A DNA stretch of 64,000 bases from Chloroflexota bacterium (GCA_021414245.1 JAIOOU010000016.1:1-64000); one strand, 5' to 3'; numbered from the stretch's first letter, positions 44,228-52,896 are shown. Notes: generated by a model not told the origin, from the sequence alone. Made by a program: numbers and translations.

Positions 44228-44989
44228 TTATTCTTTGATTTTTACGTAAAAGACCATGTTGCCATCATTCTCCTGGGTTCGCATTTCAAATCTTTCCTTT
44301 AATTTTGCGATCATTTTGGAGAGTTGTTTGTGACCGTAGGTGCGGGGATCAAATCCCGGATCGACCTGGTAAAGGGCATTGCCCAGGTTTGCCAGCGAAG
44401 CCCAACCATCCTGTTGGACGGCCATTTCAAAGGCCTGGCTGAGGATCGGCATGGGATCAAGCTCCTCCTTCTCATCCTTGGTTTTTCTGGCTTTGTGATT
44501 ATTGGAATTCCTTGGCTGTGAAGCTTTCTTTTCGGTGATCAGGTTTTCGGTATAAACGAACACATCGCAGGCGTTGACAAAGGGTTTGGGGGTCTTCTTT
44601 TCACCGATTCCCATGACGAAAATACCGGTCTCGCGTATGCGGGTAGCCAAACGGGTGTAGTCGCTATCACTGGAAATCAGGCAAAATCCGTCCACGACTC
44701 CTGAGTGGAGAATGTCCATTGCGTCGATGATCATTGCGCTGTCCGTGGCATTCTTTCCGATCGTATAACGGAACTGCTGAATGGGTTGGAAGGCATGGAA
44801 GTTCAGGGTGTCTTTCCAGGAGTTCATGCTGGTTGTCGTCCAGTCACCGTAAATTCGGCGGACGGTTACCTGTCCGTATCGCCCAGCCTCCACCAGCATT
44901 TGCGAAAGCAGGCCTGCCTGGGCATTGTCGCCATCTATTAACATGGCGATCTTGTTTCGTGCGAGGGATTTTAATTGTTCATCTGCCAT
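44228..44989 (-). CDS. NYN (LabA/PIN-like) domain protein with C-terminal LOTUS domain
   Basis: 253 residues. The N-terminal NYN/PIN-like nuclease fold (about 10-150) has IAMLIDGDNAQ, RRIYGDW, IGKNATDSAMIIDAMDI and LISSDSDYTRLATRIRE, which supply the clustered acidic residues expected of a metal-dependent RNase. After a Lys-rich linker (about 155-185), residues ~190-253 form an OST-HTH/LOTUS-type RNA-binding domain with FDPRTYGHKQLSKMI. It probably binds or cuts RNA. ATG 44989 is chosen: TATAAT lies six bases upstream on the minus strand, hinting at a leaderless transcript, though no -35 at proper spacing is seen. A longer reading to 45121 is unsupported. Confidence 0.87.
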   Translation of the reverse strand: MADEQLKSLARNKIAMLIDGDNAQAGLLSQMLVEAGRYGQVTVRRIYGDWTTTSMNSWKDTLNFHAFQPIQQFRYTIGKNATDSAMIIDAMDILHSGVVDGFCLISSDSDYTRLATRIRETGIFVMGIGEKKTPKPFVNACDVFVYTENLITEKKASQPRNSNNHKARKTKDEKEELDPMPILSQAFEMAVQQDGWASLANLGNALYQVDPGFDPRTYGHKQLSKMIAKLKERFEMRTQENDGNMVFYVKIKE

Positions 44990-45236
44990 GACTTGATTAT
45001 ACCTTTTTGTTGGGCTTTCAATATTGTTATGTGGAAATTGGTGCCTTCTCCTTAATCGGGTATACTCGCGGTTAGGCCTTCCCCGGTTGAGGGGATCCTT
45101 GTTGGAGATCGGCTCCTTCAACCAGTTTATGAAGGTTATTTCAGGGTTCCAAATTCAAGTACATGGACGCGGCGCCTTTTGCTCGGGTCTGTGGTCTTGG
45201 AATTTATCATCGTCCGGTATTATAGAGGTAGCGAGC

Positions 45237-46580
45237 ATGCGAGAACGGTTTTCCCAGTGGTTCCCTTTGCGAAAGGGAGAATCGGGGTTGGTATTAAGCC
45301 TCGGTTTTATTTTGTTTGCAAATTATACGGCCATGGGCATCACCAAGGTCGTGGCGGTCAGCGGCTTTCTGGGTGAGGTCAGGGATCATTATATCCTCCT
45401 GGTTTGGGCGGTGGATATGGTGCTGCTCATTCTAGCGACTGGCGTCCAGTCCCTGATCGTGGATCGCTTTGATCGCATTAAATTGATGGCGGGGGTTCTG
45501 ATCGTTTTTGCATTGTTATATGCTTTTTTGCCTTTAACTTTCCTGTCGAAGACCTTTCCCAAATCGATCAGTTACACATTGATTTACCTCTTGAACGACC
45601 AGCAATGGCGCTTCTTTCCGGTGGTTTTTTGGATCCTGGTCAATGACATTTACGACCCGGGGACCGGCCGCAGGGTTATGCCTGTCATTGCGAATTTTGC
45701 ATTTGTAGGCACCATCATGGGGCTTGGCATTGCAGCGATCGATGCCAGACTGGGATTTGGCACGGTTAAATTGTTGCTGCTGAATGCCTCCATATTTTTC
45801 GCCGCCTTTCTCATCACCCGGACCGGTCTTGTAAAATTAAAACTGGCTCCGCCCGCACACACCCAGGATTCAATGAAGGAAACCCTGACGGAAGGCTGGG
45901 AGTTCATCAAAACGGTGCCTGCTTTTGCCTACCTGGCCCTGGGGATGCTTGCAGCTGGCAGTGTGATGACGGTCCTTCTGTATGGTGCAATCTCGGATGC
46001 AAAATTTGATCTTGGCACTGGATTTCAGGCCTTTTACGCGCAATACAACCTGATCATTGCGGTTGCATCCATTTTCATCCAAAGTTTGTCTTCAAGGATT
46101 ATTGAGCGTTTGACACTCAAGCGGAGTTTCCTTATCCAACCCTTTGTCATGTTGGGTGCTGTAATTGTTAATTTCTTTATCCCGGGGTATGTCAGCAGTT
46201 CTGCCTCGCAGGGTATTGCCCGTGCAACGTATGACACCGTGGATCTTTCCGCCCGAAAGGCCTTTCAGGCCATGGTCCCAAATGAAAAACGCGGGCGAGT
46301 AAGCATGTTCATTGACAGTTATCTGCCGTCGATCGGTACGATCCTCGGCAGCCTGATCACCTTCGTGATTATCGCAGTTGGATTAAAGCTTGGAGTTGAG
46401 CGGGAATATTACAGGCTCGTTTATGTCGGCGTGGGCATTTTGATCGCCATTGTTTCTGTAATTGCGGCCTTTCGCGTGCGCTCCACTTACGAGCAAAGCA
46501 TGTTGAGCTGGCAATTGAAACGCCGGACGCGCGGGGCGAGTCTGCTGAACAAATTGGATTTTGGAGACGATGGTAAATGA
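45237..46580 (+). CDS. NTT/MFS-like membrane transporter
   Basis: A 447-residue protein with about 12 hydrophobic helices. The overall pattern, including a basic N-terminus (WFPLRKGE), a central loop (LAPPAHTQDSMKETLTEGW) and SSSASQGIARATYDTVDLSARKAFQAMVPNEKRGRV near 330, fits the MFS-type and ATP/ADP-translocase-like transporters found in many Chloroflexota and cyanobacteria. Substrate unknown. ATG 45237 follows AGAGGTAGCG; an upstream in-frame ATG at 45024 gives an implausible extension. It overlaps the next gene by 4 bases. Confidence 0.7.
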   Translation: MRERFSQWFPLRKGESGLVLSLGFILFANYTAMGITKVVAVSGFLGEVRDHYILLVWAVDMVLLILATGVQSLIVDRFDRIKLMAGVLIVFALLYAFLPLTFLSKTFPKSISYTLIYLLNDQQWRFFPVVFWILVNDIYDPGTGRRVMPVIANFAFVGTIMGLGIAAIDARLGFGTVKLLLLNASIFFAAFLITRTGLVKLKLAPPAHTQDSMKETLTEGWEFIKTVPAFAYLALGMLAAGSVMTVLLYGAISDAKFDLGTGFQAFYAQYNLIIAVASIFIQSLSSRIIERLTLKRSFLIQPFVMLGAVIVNFFIPGYVSSSASQGIARATYDTVDLSARKAFQAMVPNEKRGRVSMFIDSYLPSIGTILGSLITFVIIAVGLKLGVEREYYRLVYVGVGILIAIVSVIAAFRVRSTYEQSMLSWQLKRRTRGASLLNKLDFGDDGK

Positions 46581-47296
46581 CGCCAGAGCATCTTGTCAGG
46601 CGGGAAGGGGATGTCGCAGTTTACGATTTGCTTGGTTCCGGAGATCATGAAAGGATTGAGGCCATGCTGGGCCTGTATGCACGACTATTCCCTCAGTACC
46701 AGCATTATGTCCCGCGTATGCGGCGGCGGGCGGAATTCGGCAATGAGCATCGCCCCGGCCATGTTGTTCATTACTGGCTGGTGGAGGTCGATGGCCGGCC
46801 GGCCGGCTTGCGAACGTTCCGTTATATTCGCGACCGGCGCTGCGGTTTGGCTCACGCGCTTGCGATCGACCCGGCGTATCGCGAGGTATGCGTTCATGAT
46901 AAACGGCTGGCTGTTTATGTGATTTATGAATGCCTGAATCAGGTCATCCGGGATGCAAAGGAAAGAAACGACGAGCCGCCTCTCGGCATGGTCAATGAGG
47001 TCGAGCCGGACCGCCTCATGGAGCACTATATTCGTAACGGTTTGGTACAATTGCCGTTAAATTATGTGGAGCCCATTTTTCCCCCCGAAGTGGAGGGAAG
47101 AAGCCGCCTTGAAGAATTGGCGATCACACGGTTCTCGCACATGCATATGGGATTTTTGCCCAACCCAGATGTTGGCTTGAGGAGTTACAACCATGCGATG
47201 ATATCAGATTTCGCATCGGCGTTTTTGGTGGATCACTATGGATTGCCGGAGGATCATCCTGCCGTCCTTGAAGTACTCGAAACCATAAAGGTATAG
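46577..47296 (+). CDS. GNAT-type acyltransferase-like protein
   Basis: A 239-residue protein with an N-acetyltransferase-like core: VHYWLVEVDGRPAGLRTFRYI near residue 57, LAHALAIDPAYRE near 95 and NEVEPDRLMEHYIRNGLVQLP near 137, the last resembling the late GNAT strand-helix unit. It has no signal peptide. The canonical RxxGxG/A acetyl-CoA loop is not clear, so activity is uncertain. ATGA overlap with the transporter gene implies co-translation, and it precedes a Cache/HAMP sensor gene by 10 bases. Confidence 0.65.
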   Translation: MTPEHLVRREGDVAVYDLLGSGDHERIEAMLGLYARLFPQYQHYVPRMRRRAEFGNEHRPGHVVHYWLVEVDGRPAGLRTFRYIRDRRCGLAHALAIDPAYREVCVHDKRLAVYVIYECLNQVIRDAKERNDEPPLGMVNEVEPDRLMEHYIRNGLVQLPLNYVEPIFPPEVEGRSRLEELAITRFSHMHMGFLPNPDVGLRSYNHAMISDFASAFLVDHYGLPEDHPAVLEVLETIKV

Positions 47297-47306
47297 GGAT
47301 TATTTT

Positions 47307-48389
47307 ATGTCTGAACAAAAAACCGAACCCGTAAAAAAATCAGTCGCCCGTTTTCTCAGCCTGCGCCTAAAAATCTGGATTGGCTTTATCCTTATTTTTA
47401 CGCCCGTGTTTGTAGCCAGTTACTATTGGTTCTATCAATATACGACCGCCCGCGTTTTTCAAACGATCACCGACCAGCTCGGGCAGACCATTGACGGGAC
47501 CATCAAAGGCATGGACAAGGAAGGCTTTGTGCAGCTGTACAAGGAGGAGAGCACCAATAACCCAAATTGCCCTCCCGCCAAGGATGCACCGAAGGAGGAA
47601 AATGGATACTATCCCGAGGACAATCCCCTTTATGTTGCGCATGAGAACTGGCTTCTGGCCGTCCAGCAAATCGAGCCGGCGATCAAGATCTACACATACA
47701 TCAAGGGCATTGAACCCGGCGAAATCATCGCCATTGGCAGCACGGGATATTTCCGCGAACCCCGCGGCGGATTCCGATTTTGCCAGCGCTACACCTCAAA
47801 ATCCTCGGATATTTACAACGGTCTGACCAGCCGGGTTGACGCCTGGACGCCCTATACAGATAGTTTCGGAAGCTGGATCACGACCTATGAACCGATTGTG
47901 GACGATGCAGGGGTTGTCATTGGCGCGATTGGCATTGATATTCCGACGAATTATCTCAACGAGGTTCGCAGAAACATTCTCATCAGCGGCGCGATCGCAT
48001 TTGTCGCCAGCTATGTCTTGATCTTCTTCCTGGTGTATTGGCTTTCCGGCCTGTTGACTCATCCAATTGTAGGGCTTGCCGGCGTTGCCAAGGAGATTGG
48101 TGAAGGAAATTACGGGCATGAGTGGACCGAACAGGATATCAAGCGGAATTTCCAGGATGAGATCGATACCCTGACCAGTGTCTTCAAAGTCATGGTAGAC
48201 AAAGTCGCCCAGCGCGAACAAAAACTCCGCCAAGAGGTTCAGGAATTGAAGATCGAGATTGACCAATCGAAGAGACAGAAACAGGTTGGCGAGATCGTCG
48301 AATCAGAATTCTTCCAGGAACTGCACACCAAGGCGCAAAGGATGCGCCAGCAACAGATCGATGCAGAAGCCAAGAAGAAAAAGGAATAA
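47307..48389 (+). CDS. Cache-HAMP membrane sensor without output domain
   Basis: A 360-residue protein. It has a helix near residues 25-45, an extracellular Cache-like sensor (about 46-222; IVDDAGVVIGAIGIDIP near 195 is the typical last strand), a second helix near 227-249 and a HAMP domain to about 310. A coiled coil ends with a conserved-looking tail VGEIVESEFFQELHTKAQRMR. No kinase, cyclase, methyl-accepting or GGDEF output is present, so it must signal through a partner. It is the last gene of the transporter-GNAT operon. A strong terminator follows. Confidence 0.82.
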   Translation: MSEQKTEPVKKSVARFLSLRLKIWIGFILIFTPVFVASYYWFYQYTTARVFQTITDQLGQTIDGTIKGMDKEGFVQLYKEESTNNPNCPPAKDAPKEENGYYPEDNPLYVAHENWLLAVQQIEPAIKIYTYIKGIEPGEIIAIGSTGYFREPRGGFRFCQRYTSKSSDIYNGLTSRVDAWTPYTDSFGSWITTYEPIVDDAGVVIGAIGIDIPTNYLNEVRRNILISGAIAFVASYVLIFFLVYWLSGLLTHPIVGLAGVAKEIGEGNYGHEWTEQDIKRNFQDEIDTLTSVFKVMVDKVAQREQKLRQEVQELKIEIDQSKRQKQVGEIVESEFFQELHTKAQRMRQQQIDAEAKKKKE

Positions 48390-48402
48390 CCAGACTTCAT
48401 TA

Positions 48403-48451
48403 CCAGCCAGAAAAAAACACACTCAGAACGAGTGTGTTTTTTTCTGGCTGG
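48403..48451. terminator. Very strong terminator (22-bp perfect stem)
   Basis: CCAGCCAGAAAAAAACACAC with TC (48403-48424) pairs perfectly with 48430-48451 around loop AGAAC. The seven-A/seven-T stretch inside the stem gives termination signals on both strands. It separates the sensor operon from the two-component genes. Confidence 0.9.
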
Positions 48452-48548
48452 CCCATGCTGGGAATACTTTTATATCCCACAGACAGTCTTTACGAAATCT
48501 TTATATTTGTCATATCACCTTTCGCACGAATGTGGGTAGAATTCAAAT

Positions 48549-49232
48549 ATGACCAAAATTCTTGTTGTAGATGATGAGCCCACGATTGTGAATCTCATCC
48601 AGGCATATCTCAAACCCGAAGGGTACGAGGTATATACGGCCTTGGATGGGCCCTCCGGGCTAAAAGCTGCACGCGCTTTTAAGCCTGATCTCGTTGTTCT
48701 GGATGTAATGCTTCCCGGCATGGATGGTCTGGAACTGCTGTCGCGATTAAGGCGTGAGTCTCAGGCCTACGTCATTTTATTGACGGCCAGAACCGAGGAG
48801 ACGGATAAGATCGTGGGACTCTCGGTTGGCGCGGATGATTATGTCACCAAACCTTTCAGTCCACGCGAATTGGTGGCGAGGATCAAGGCGGCGTTAAGGC
48901 GTGTTCAAACAGGGGCTGGCCCGGGCATGGAGGGAACCGTGCTGGCTTTCCGTCACGTGCGGATCGACACCGGAGCGCGTCTTGTGACCGTGGACGATCT
49001 GCCCGTCGATCTGACAGCCAGCGAATTCGACCTTCTCCATGCACTTGCGGAGAACCGCGGACGCGTCCTGTCGCGTGAACAGCTTCTGGAGCGTGTTTGG
49101 GGTCAGGCTTATTTTGGCGAGATGCGGGTCGTGGACGTTCATCTGGGACACGTCCGCCAAAAGCTGGGCGGGACAGATCTGATCATTACGGTGCGCGGTA
49201 TCGGCTATCGCTTTGATGACGAGCCGCTATAA
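48549..49232 (+). CDS. OmpR-family response regulator
   Basis: 227 residues. The receiver domain has the acidic pair Asp8-Asp9, phospho-acceptor Asp 52 in VVLDVMLPGMDG, Thr in LLTART near 82 and Lys in TKPFSPREL near 104. The winged-helix DNA-binding domain (about 130-225) has LTASEFDLLHAL and GRVLSREQLLERVWG. The histidine kinase gene follows 14 bases later and is its likely partner. No ribosome site is seen before ATG 48549; TAGAAT ends five bases upstream, so a leaderless start is possible. Confidence 0.93.
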   Translation: MTKILVVDDEPTIVNLIQAYLKPEGYEVYTALDGPSGLKAARAFKPDLVVLDVMLPGMDGLELLSRLRRESQAYVILLTARTEETDKIVGLSVGADDYVTKPFSPRELVARIKAALRRVQTGAGPGMEGTVLAFRHVRIDTGARLVTVDDLPVDLTASEFDLLHALAENRGRVLSREQLLERVWGQAYFGEMRVVDVHLGHVRQKLGGTDLIITVRGIGYRFDDEPL

Positions 49233-49246
49233 AGGATGTTCCATCC

Positions 49247-50380
49247 ATGAAATTCATTCGATCTCACCTAGGTATTAAATTGTTTTTTTCCTATTTTGCA
49301 GTGATTGTTGTCGGGATGGCTGTGGTCGCGCTCACCACAGGAGTGGTCACTCCCCGGGCATATGCGCGTCATTTATTCTACATGGAACAAGAGCTTGGAA
49401 GCGGTATGGGCATGGGGCAGGGACATGGCCAGGGCGGTATGATGTCGGATTTTTACGCAAATTTCCAGGCGACCTTTAATGAGTCGCTCCTGATCGCCGT
49501 TCTTGCCGCCTCCGCGACCGCCTTGATCGTGAGTTTCTTTTTCAGCCAGAGGATACTGGGGCCGGTCAATGTGATGAAAGTTGCCAGCCGGCGCATTGCG
49601 GAAGGCCACTTTGATGAAAGGATTCGGTCGGAGGGTGAAGATGAGTTGAGTCAAATGGCTGGGAGTTTTAATCGCATGGCGGAACAGCTTGAGCAAATTG
49701 AAAATATGCGCCGCAGGCTGATCGGGGATGTGGCGCATGAACTAAGGACTCCCTTGACGGCCATTAAAGGATCAGCCGAAGGGCTGATCGACGGAGTGCT
49801 GCCCGCGACTGTGGAAACTTTTCAGCAAATCCATGCCGAGTCCGAACGGCTCAGCCGCCTGGTGGATGATCTTCAGGAATTAAGCCGGGTGGAATCTGGT
49901 GCGATTCAGTTGGATGTCCACCCGGTGGATTTGACCGCCGCGATTCAAACAGTCGGCGGCCGCATGCGGCATTTGTTTAATGAGAAACGGATCGCCCTGA
50001 CCCTTAACCTGCCCGGTGTCCCCACGCTGGTCTCCGCTGACGAGGATCGCCTAATTCAAGTCCTCACCAACCTGATGGGAAATGCCTTGCGTTACACGCC
50101 TGTAGGGGGCAAGGTGACTGTTACTGCAGCGGCGGAAAAAGCCCACGCGCTGATCTCCATTCGAGATACCGGCATCGGGATTCCGCAGGATCAGGTTGCC
50201 CGCATCTTCGAGCGTTTTTACAGGGTAGATAAATCCCGCGCACGTGCAGGTGGAGGCTCCGGAATTGGACTGACCATCGCCATGCATCTGGTGGAAGCCC
50301 ACGGCGGCAGGATCTGGGCGGAGAGTCCGGGCGACAATAAAGGCAGTGTGTTTTTATTTACGCTGCCTTTGGCTGGATAG
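49247..50380 (+). CDS. Sensor histidine kinase with Met/His-rich sensor loop
   Basis: A 377-residue BaeS/CpxA-like kinase. Helix 1 spans about residues 10-33, a short external loop runs to about 78, helix 2 is about 79-100, HAMP about 101-153, HisKA follows with phospho-His 164 in GDVAHELRTPL, and HATPase_c has LTNLMGNALRYTP, IRDTGIGIP and GSGIGLTIA. The loop between Met46 and Met66 holds five Met and one His among Gly and Gln residues, the make-up of soft-metal (copper or silver) ligands. Metal sensing is inferred from this alone. It is co-transcribed with the response regulator. Confidence 0.93.
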   Translation: MKFIRSHLGIKLFFSYFAVIVVGMAVVALTTGVVTPRAYARHLFYMEQELGSGMGMGQGHGQGGMMSDFYANFQATFNESLLIAVLAASATALIVSFFFSQRILGPVNVMKVASRRIAEGHFDERIRSEGEDELSQMAGSFNRMAEQLEQIENMRRRLIGDVAHELRTPLTAIKGSAEGLIDGVLPATVETFQQIHAESERLSRLVDDLQELSRVESGAIQLDVHPVDLTAAIQTVGGRMRHLFNEKRIALTLNLPGVPTLVSADEDRLIQVLTNLMGNALRYTPVGGKVTVTAAAEKAHALISIRDTGIGIPQDQVARIFERFYRVDKSRARAGGGSGIGLTIAMHLVEAHGGRIWAESPGDNKGSVFLFTLPLAG

Positions 50381-50392
50381 ATTGATTTTGAA

Positions 50393-51058
50393 TTACGGTT
50401 GGATGGGTTTGATAATTCCCAGATCGGTAGGGACTCCGCCAAACAATCCGATATCGGTACAGGCGGACTTATCCACACGAATGAGCAGGATGTCATTTGA
50501 GGATGCATCCACTTGAATGGAAGTATCCTGCTTGTAGGCGGAATCGACAGTAAGTTTAAGAGTGACCTGATTGAGTGGCGGCAGAATTGGGATGCACGCT
50601 TTTTTATCCGGATGTTCGCGATCCTCATCGGCTGCACGAAGTAAAGCGCATGCGTTGGAGACGTCCACGCTGCCGGTATTCTTCACCAGAACATAAGCGT
50701 TTGTGACTTCACCCATGCCATGGCTGATGTCAATACTGGTGTTGCAACCCAGAATTTCCACGGCCAGGATTGGTGTTGGCGTGCTGGAAGCTGTTGGCGC
50801 CGAAAAGGTGTCTGTTGGAATGGGGCTGGGTGGAGTTTCCGGAGTGCTGGTGAGGGAGGGGGTAAAGGATGCGATCGAAACAATACCCGGGGTTTGTGTA
50901 TAAGGCAGTGTGAAAATGACCGGTGTGGCGGTGACGATTCCCGGGGTTTGTGTTGGATTTGGGGACCAGATCGGGATTGGCTGGGGCTGTACTCTCCAGA
51001 CGTCACAGGCGCTAAGAAGAAATAGAAGCGCAATTGAAGGAAATATTTGGTTCTTCAT
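50393..51058 (-). CDS. Lipoprotein with Thr/Pro repeat linker
   Basis: 221 residues. The signal peptide ends with lipobox LSAC near residue 18. A very long Pro/Thr/Ser linker (about 25-95), with two TQTPGIV repeats, leads to a small beta-rich domain (about 100-190) with VLVKNTGSVDVSNACALL, resembling an Ig-like or CARDB-type fold. Function unknown. ATG 51058 gives MKNQIFP; an in-frame ATG 21 bases earlier is less convincing. It converges on the histidine kinase gene with a 12-base gap. Confidence 0.65.
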   Translation of the reverse strand: MKNQIFPSIALLFLLSACDVWRVQPQPIPIWSPNPTQTPGIVTATPVIFTLPYTQTPGIVSIASFTPSLTSTPETPPSPIPTDTFSAPTASSTPTPILAVEILGCNTSIDISHGMGEVTNAYVLVKNTGSVDVSNACALLRAADEDREHPDKKACIPILPPLNQVTLKLTVDSAYKQDTSIQVDASSNDILLIRVDKSACTDIGLFGGVPTDLGIIKPIQP

Positions 51059-51089
51059 TCTGTGATTATACCCCTTCAAAATTTATACA

Positions 51090-51129
51090 ACAGCCGGGAT
51101 CACAAGGTATGGTCCCGGCTGTTTTTTTA
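51090..51129 (+). terminator. Hairpin with T-run
   Basis: ACAGCCGGGA (51090-51099) pairs with TCCCGGCTGT (51113-51122), followed on the + strand by a T-run. It sits between two minus-strand genes, so its orientation is unexpected. On the minus strand the hairpin remains but lacks a clean T-tract. Confidence 0.6.
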
Positions 51130-51132
51130 CCA

Positions 51133-51441
51133 TTATTTTGGAATTATTTTTTCCCTGAGTTGCTCCCAGCTTGGTTCAACCAGCACGGATCCATCAGGAA
51201 AAATAATGGTCGGAACACTTCTGTACCCATTGTTCAACCTCATTACAAATTGAGTGGCCTCTTCGTTCCCTTCCAGGCCAACCTGTAGAAAGTCTACGTG
51301 ATTGGCTTCGAAAAAGGCCTTCGCCCGGTAACAATCGGAGCAATATTCAGTCGAATACATGACGATTTGCGAGGTGTTCGTAGTATAAAGGTCGTTCAAA
51401 ATTTCCTTCTCCTGATTGAATTTGAGTATTTCTTCATCCAC
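51133..51441 (-). CDS. Glutaredoxin-like protein
   Basis: A 102-residue glutaredoxin/thioredoxin-fold protein with active site CSDC in YSTEYCSDCYRAKAFFE near residues 33-36, cis-Pro region SVPTIIFPDGSVLVEPS near 75 and a short helical N-terminus. GTG 51441 overlaps the stop of the upstream reductase gene (GTGGATGA), so it is probably read by translational coupling; no ribosome site is visible. Its core closely repeats the N-terminal domain of that reductase, suggesting a duplicated electron acceptor. A longer frame starting at 51546 runs through the reductase gene and is rejected. Confidence 0.8.
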   Translation of the reverse strand: MDEEILKFNQEKEILNDLYTTNTSQIVMYSTEYCSDCYRAKAFFEANHVDFLQVGLEGNEEATQFVMRLNNGYRSVPTIIFPDGSVLVEPSWEQLREKIIPK

Positions 51442-52642
51442 CAATGGATTTGAGGTACTCGCGAATGGCAAGGGCGGCGGAAGCCCCTTCCCCGGCAGCG
51501 GCGGCGGCTTGCTTGGTGGCGCCGGAGCGCACATCCCCAGCGGCAAATATTCCCGGCATACTTGTCATCATATGATCGGTTTTGATGAAGCCCGAACGAT
51601 CCAGCTCGACTGATTCCTTCAAAATATCATTGTTTGGGGTCAATCCGATGAAAACAAAGACTCCATCATACGTTAGAAGCTTTTCCTGTCCGGAAGCATT
51701 GTCCTCGACCACCACGGATTCAAGTTTGTTCTTGCCGGAGATTTTCTTGATGCTGTGATTTAGATACACCTGCATGTTCTTTTGTTCTGCAACCTTGTCC
51801 TGCAGGATCTTGCTGGCTTTTGGCTCACTCGAATTGACCAGGATATCCACCTGGGATGCAAATTTGGTCAGGAACAATCCTTCTTCGAACCCGCTGTTGC
51901 CCCCGCCAACCACCAGCACTTTTTTGCCCTTATAAAACGCGCCGTCACAAGTGGCGCAAAAATGGACGTTAATGCCGATCAATTCCTCCTCCCCGGGAAT
52001 TTCCATGCGACGATATCGCGCGCCCGATGCCAGGAGTACCGCTTTGCTGTGATAATGGTCCCCAGACCTGGCGTGGACGATATGATAATGGCCGTCTTCT
52101 TCAATCTCTGTAACTTCCTGGGCTTGCAATAACTCCACGCCGAATTTCCTTGCCTGCCGGCTCAATCGATCTGAGAATTCCGCCCCGGATATGCCCTCAT
52201 CAAAACCTGGAAAATTGTCCAGCACCTGGGTAATACCGGCCTGGCCGCCAAGGCCGGCTTTTTCAATAACAAGGGTATCCAATCCTTCGCGCGCCAGATA
52301 GAGTGCAGCTGTCAGTCCGGCAGGACCGCCGCCGACGATGATTACATCATAATACTCATTCCTGGCTTTGGTTTGTACTCCGAGTTTTGAGGCGAGCTGG
52401 GCATTGGATGGTTCGACCAGGATCTCTCCATCGGGAAAGATGATCGTGGGGATAATGCGCTGGCCCTTGTTCAACTTTTCCACAAAGGCCACGCCTTCGG
52501 GGTTTTCCTCGATATCGACGGTTTCGTATTGAATACGATGTTCCCCAAAAAACTTTTTGGCACGCTTGCAGTCCGGACACCAGGTGGTGCTGTATACGGT
52601 GATGCTGGATGGTTTGAGATTGAAGGTGTTGGTTTGAGGCAT
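51434..52642 (-). CDS. trxB: Glutaredoxin-thioredoxin reductase fusion
   Basis: 402 residues. Residues 10-85 are a glutaredoxin-like domain (YSTTWCPDCKRAKKFF with CPDC, then IPTIIFPDG). From about 97 a thioredoxin-reductase domain has the FAD-binding GGGPAGLTAALYLA, NAD(P)-binding VVGGGNSGFEEG near 245, redox pair CATC near 228-231 and FAD-contacting GIFAAGDVRSGATKQ near 365. The HRRRXXXR-type NADPH motif is not evident, so cofactor preference is uncertain. The fusion would pass electrons from NAD(P)H through FAD to its own dithiol domain. Ribosome site GGAGAAGTCGCG precedes ATG 52642. Confidence 0.9.
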   Translation of the reverse strand: MPQTNTFNLKPSSITVYSTTWCPDCKRAKKFFGEHRIQYETVDIEENPEGVAFVEKLNKGQRIIPTIIFPDGEILVEPSNAQLASKLGVQTKARNEYYDVIIVGGGPAGLTAALYLAREGLDTLVIEKAGLGGQAGITQVLDNFPGFDEGISGAEFSDRLSRQARKFGVELLQAQEVTEIEEDGHYHIVHARSGDHYHSKAVLLASGARYRRMEIPGEEELIGINVHFCATCDGAFYKGKKVLVVGGGNSGFEEGLFLTKFASQVDILVNSSEPKASKILQDKVAEQKNMQVYLNHSIKKISGKNKLESVVVEDNASGQEKLLTYDGVFVFIGLTPNNDILKESVELDRSGFIKTDHMMTSMPGIFAAGDVRSGATKQAAAAAGEGASAALAIREYLKSIGG

Positions 52643-52721
52643 CGCGACTTCTCCATGTGATGAAAAGTAGATGAAACCTGGGTTCCGGTTCTTACGGAGG
52701 GGGAAGATCCATCCTTTTGTG

Positions 52722-52777
52722 GGTTAAAAGCCCCTCCGGATGTGCACTAAACTGTTATCTGTGCGTATCCGGAGGGG
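52722..52777 (-). terminator. Terminator of tRNA-Arg
   Basis: On the minus strand CCCCTCCGGAT (complement of 52767-52777) pairs with ATCCGGAGGGG (complement of 52731-52741), then CTTTTAA follows. It lies about 47 bases past the tRNA 3' end. Confidence 0.8.
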
Positions 52778-52823
52778 GCGGGCCAGATCCTGGCCATGAT
52801 GTTTGGGAAGACCCGAAAAAGTG

Positions 52824-52896
52824 TGCCCCAGGCAGGAGTCGAACCCACAACCTACTGATCCGAAGTCAGGCGCTCTATCCATTGAGCTACTGAGGC
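52824..52896 (-). tRNA. tRNA-Arg(UCG)
   Basis: The minus-strand cloverleaf has acceptor GCCTCAG/CTGGGGC (one G-U pair), D-arm GCTCAATGGATAGAGC, anticodon stem CCTGA/TCAGT region with loop CTTCGGA (anticodon TCG, decoding CGA), and T-arm GTGGG-TTCGACT-CCTGC (one mismatched pair as read). Discriminator A; CCA is not encoded. Confidence 0.93.

Noticed and set aside
45024..45236. N-terminal extension of the transporter from ATG 45024
   Set aside because: The added 71 residues have no helix pattern or ribosome site, whereas ATG 45237 has AGAGGT in place.
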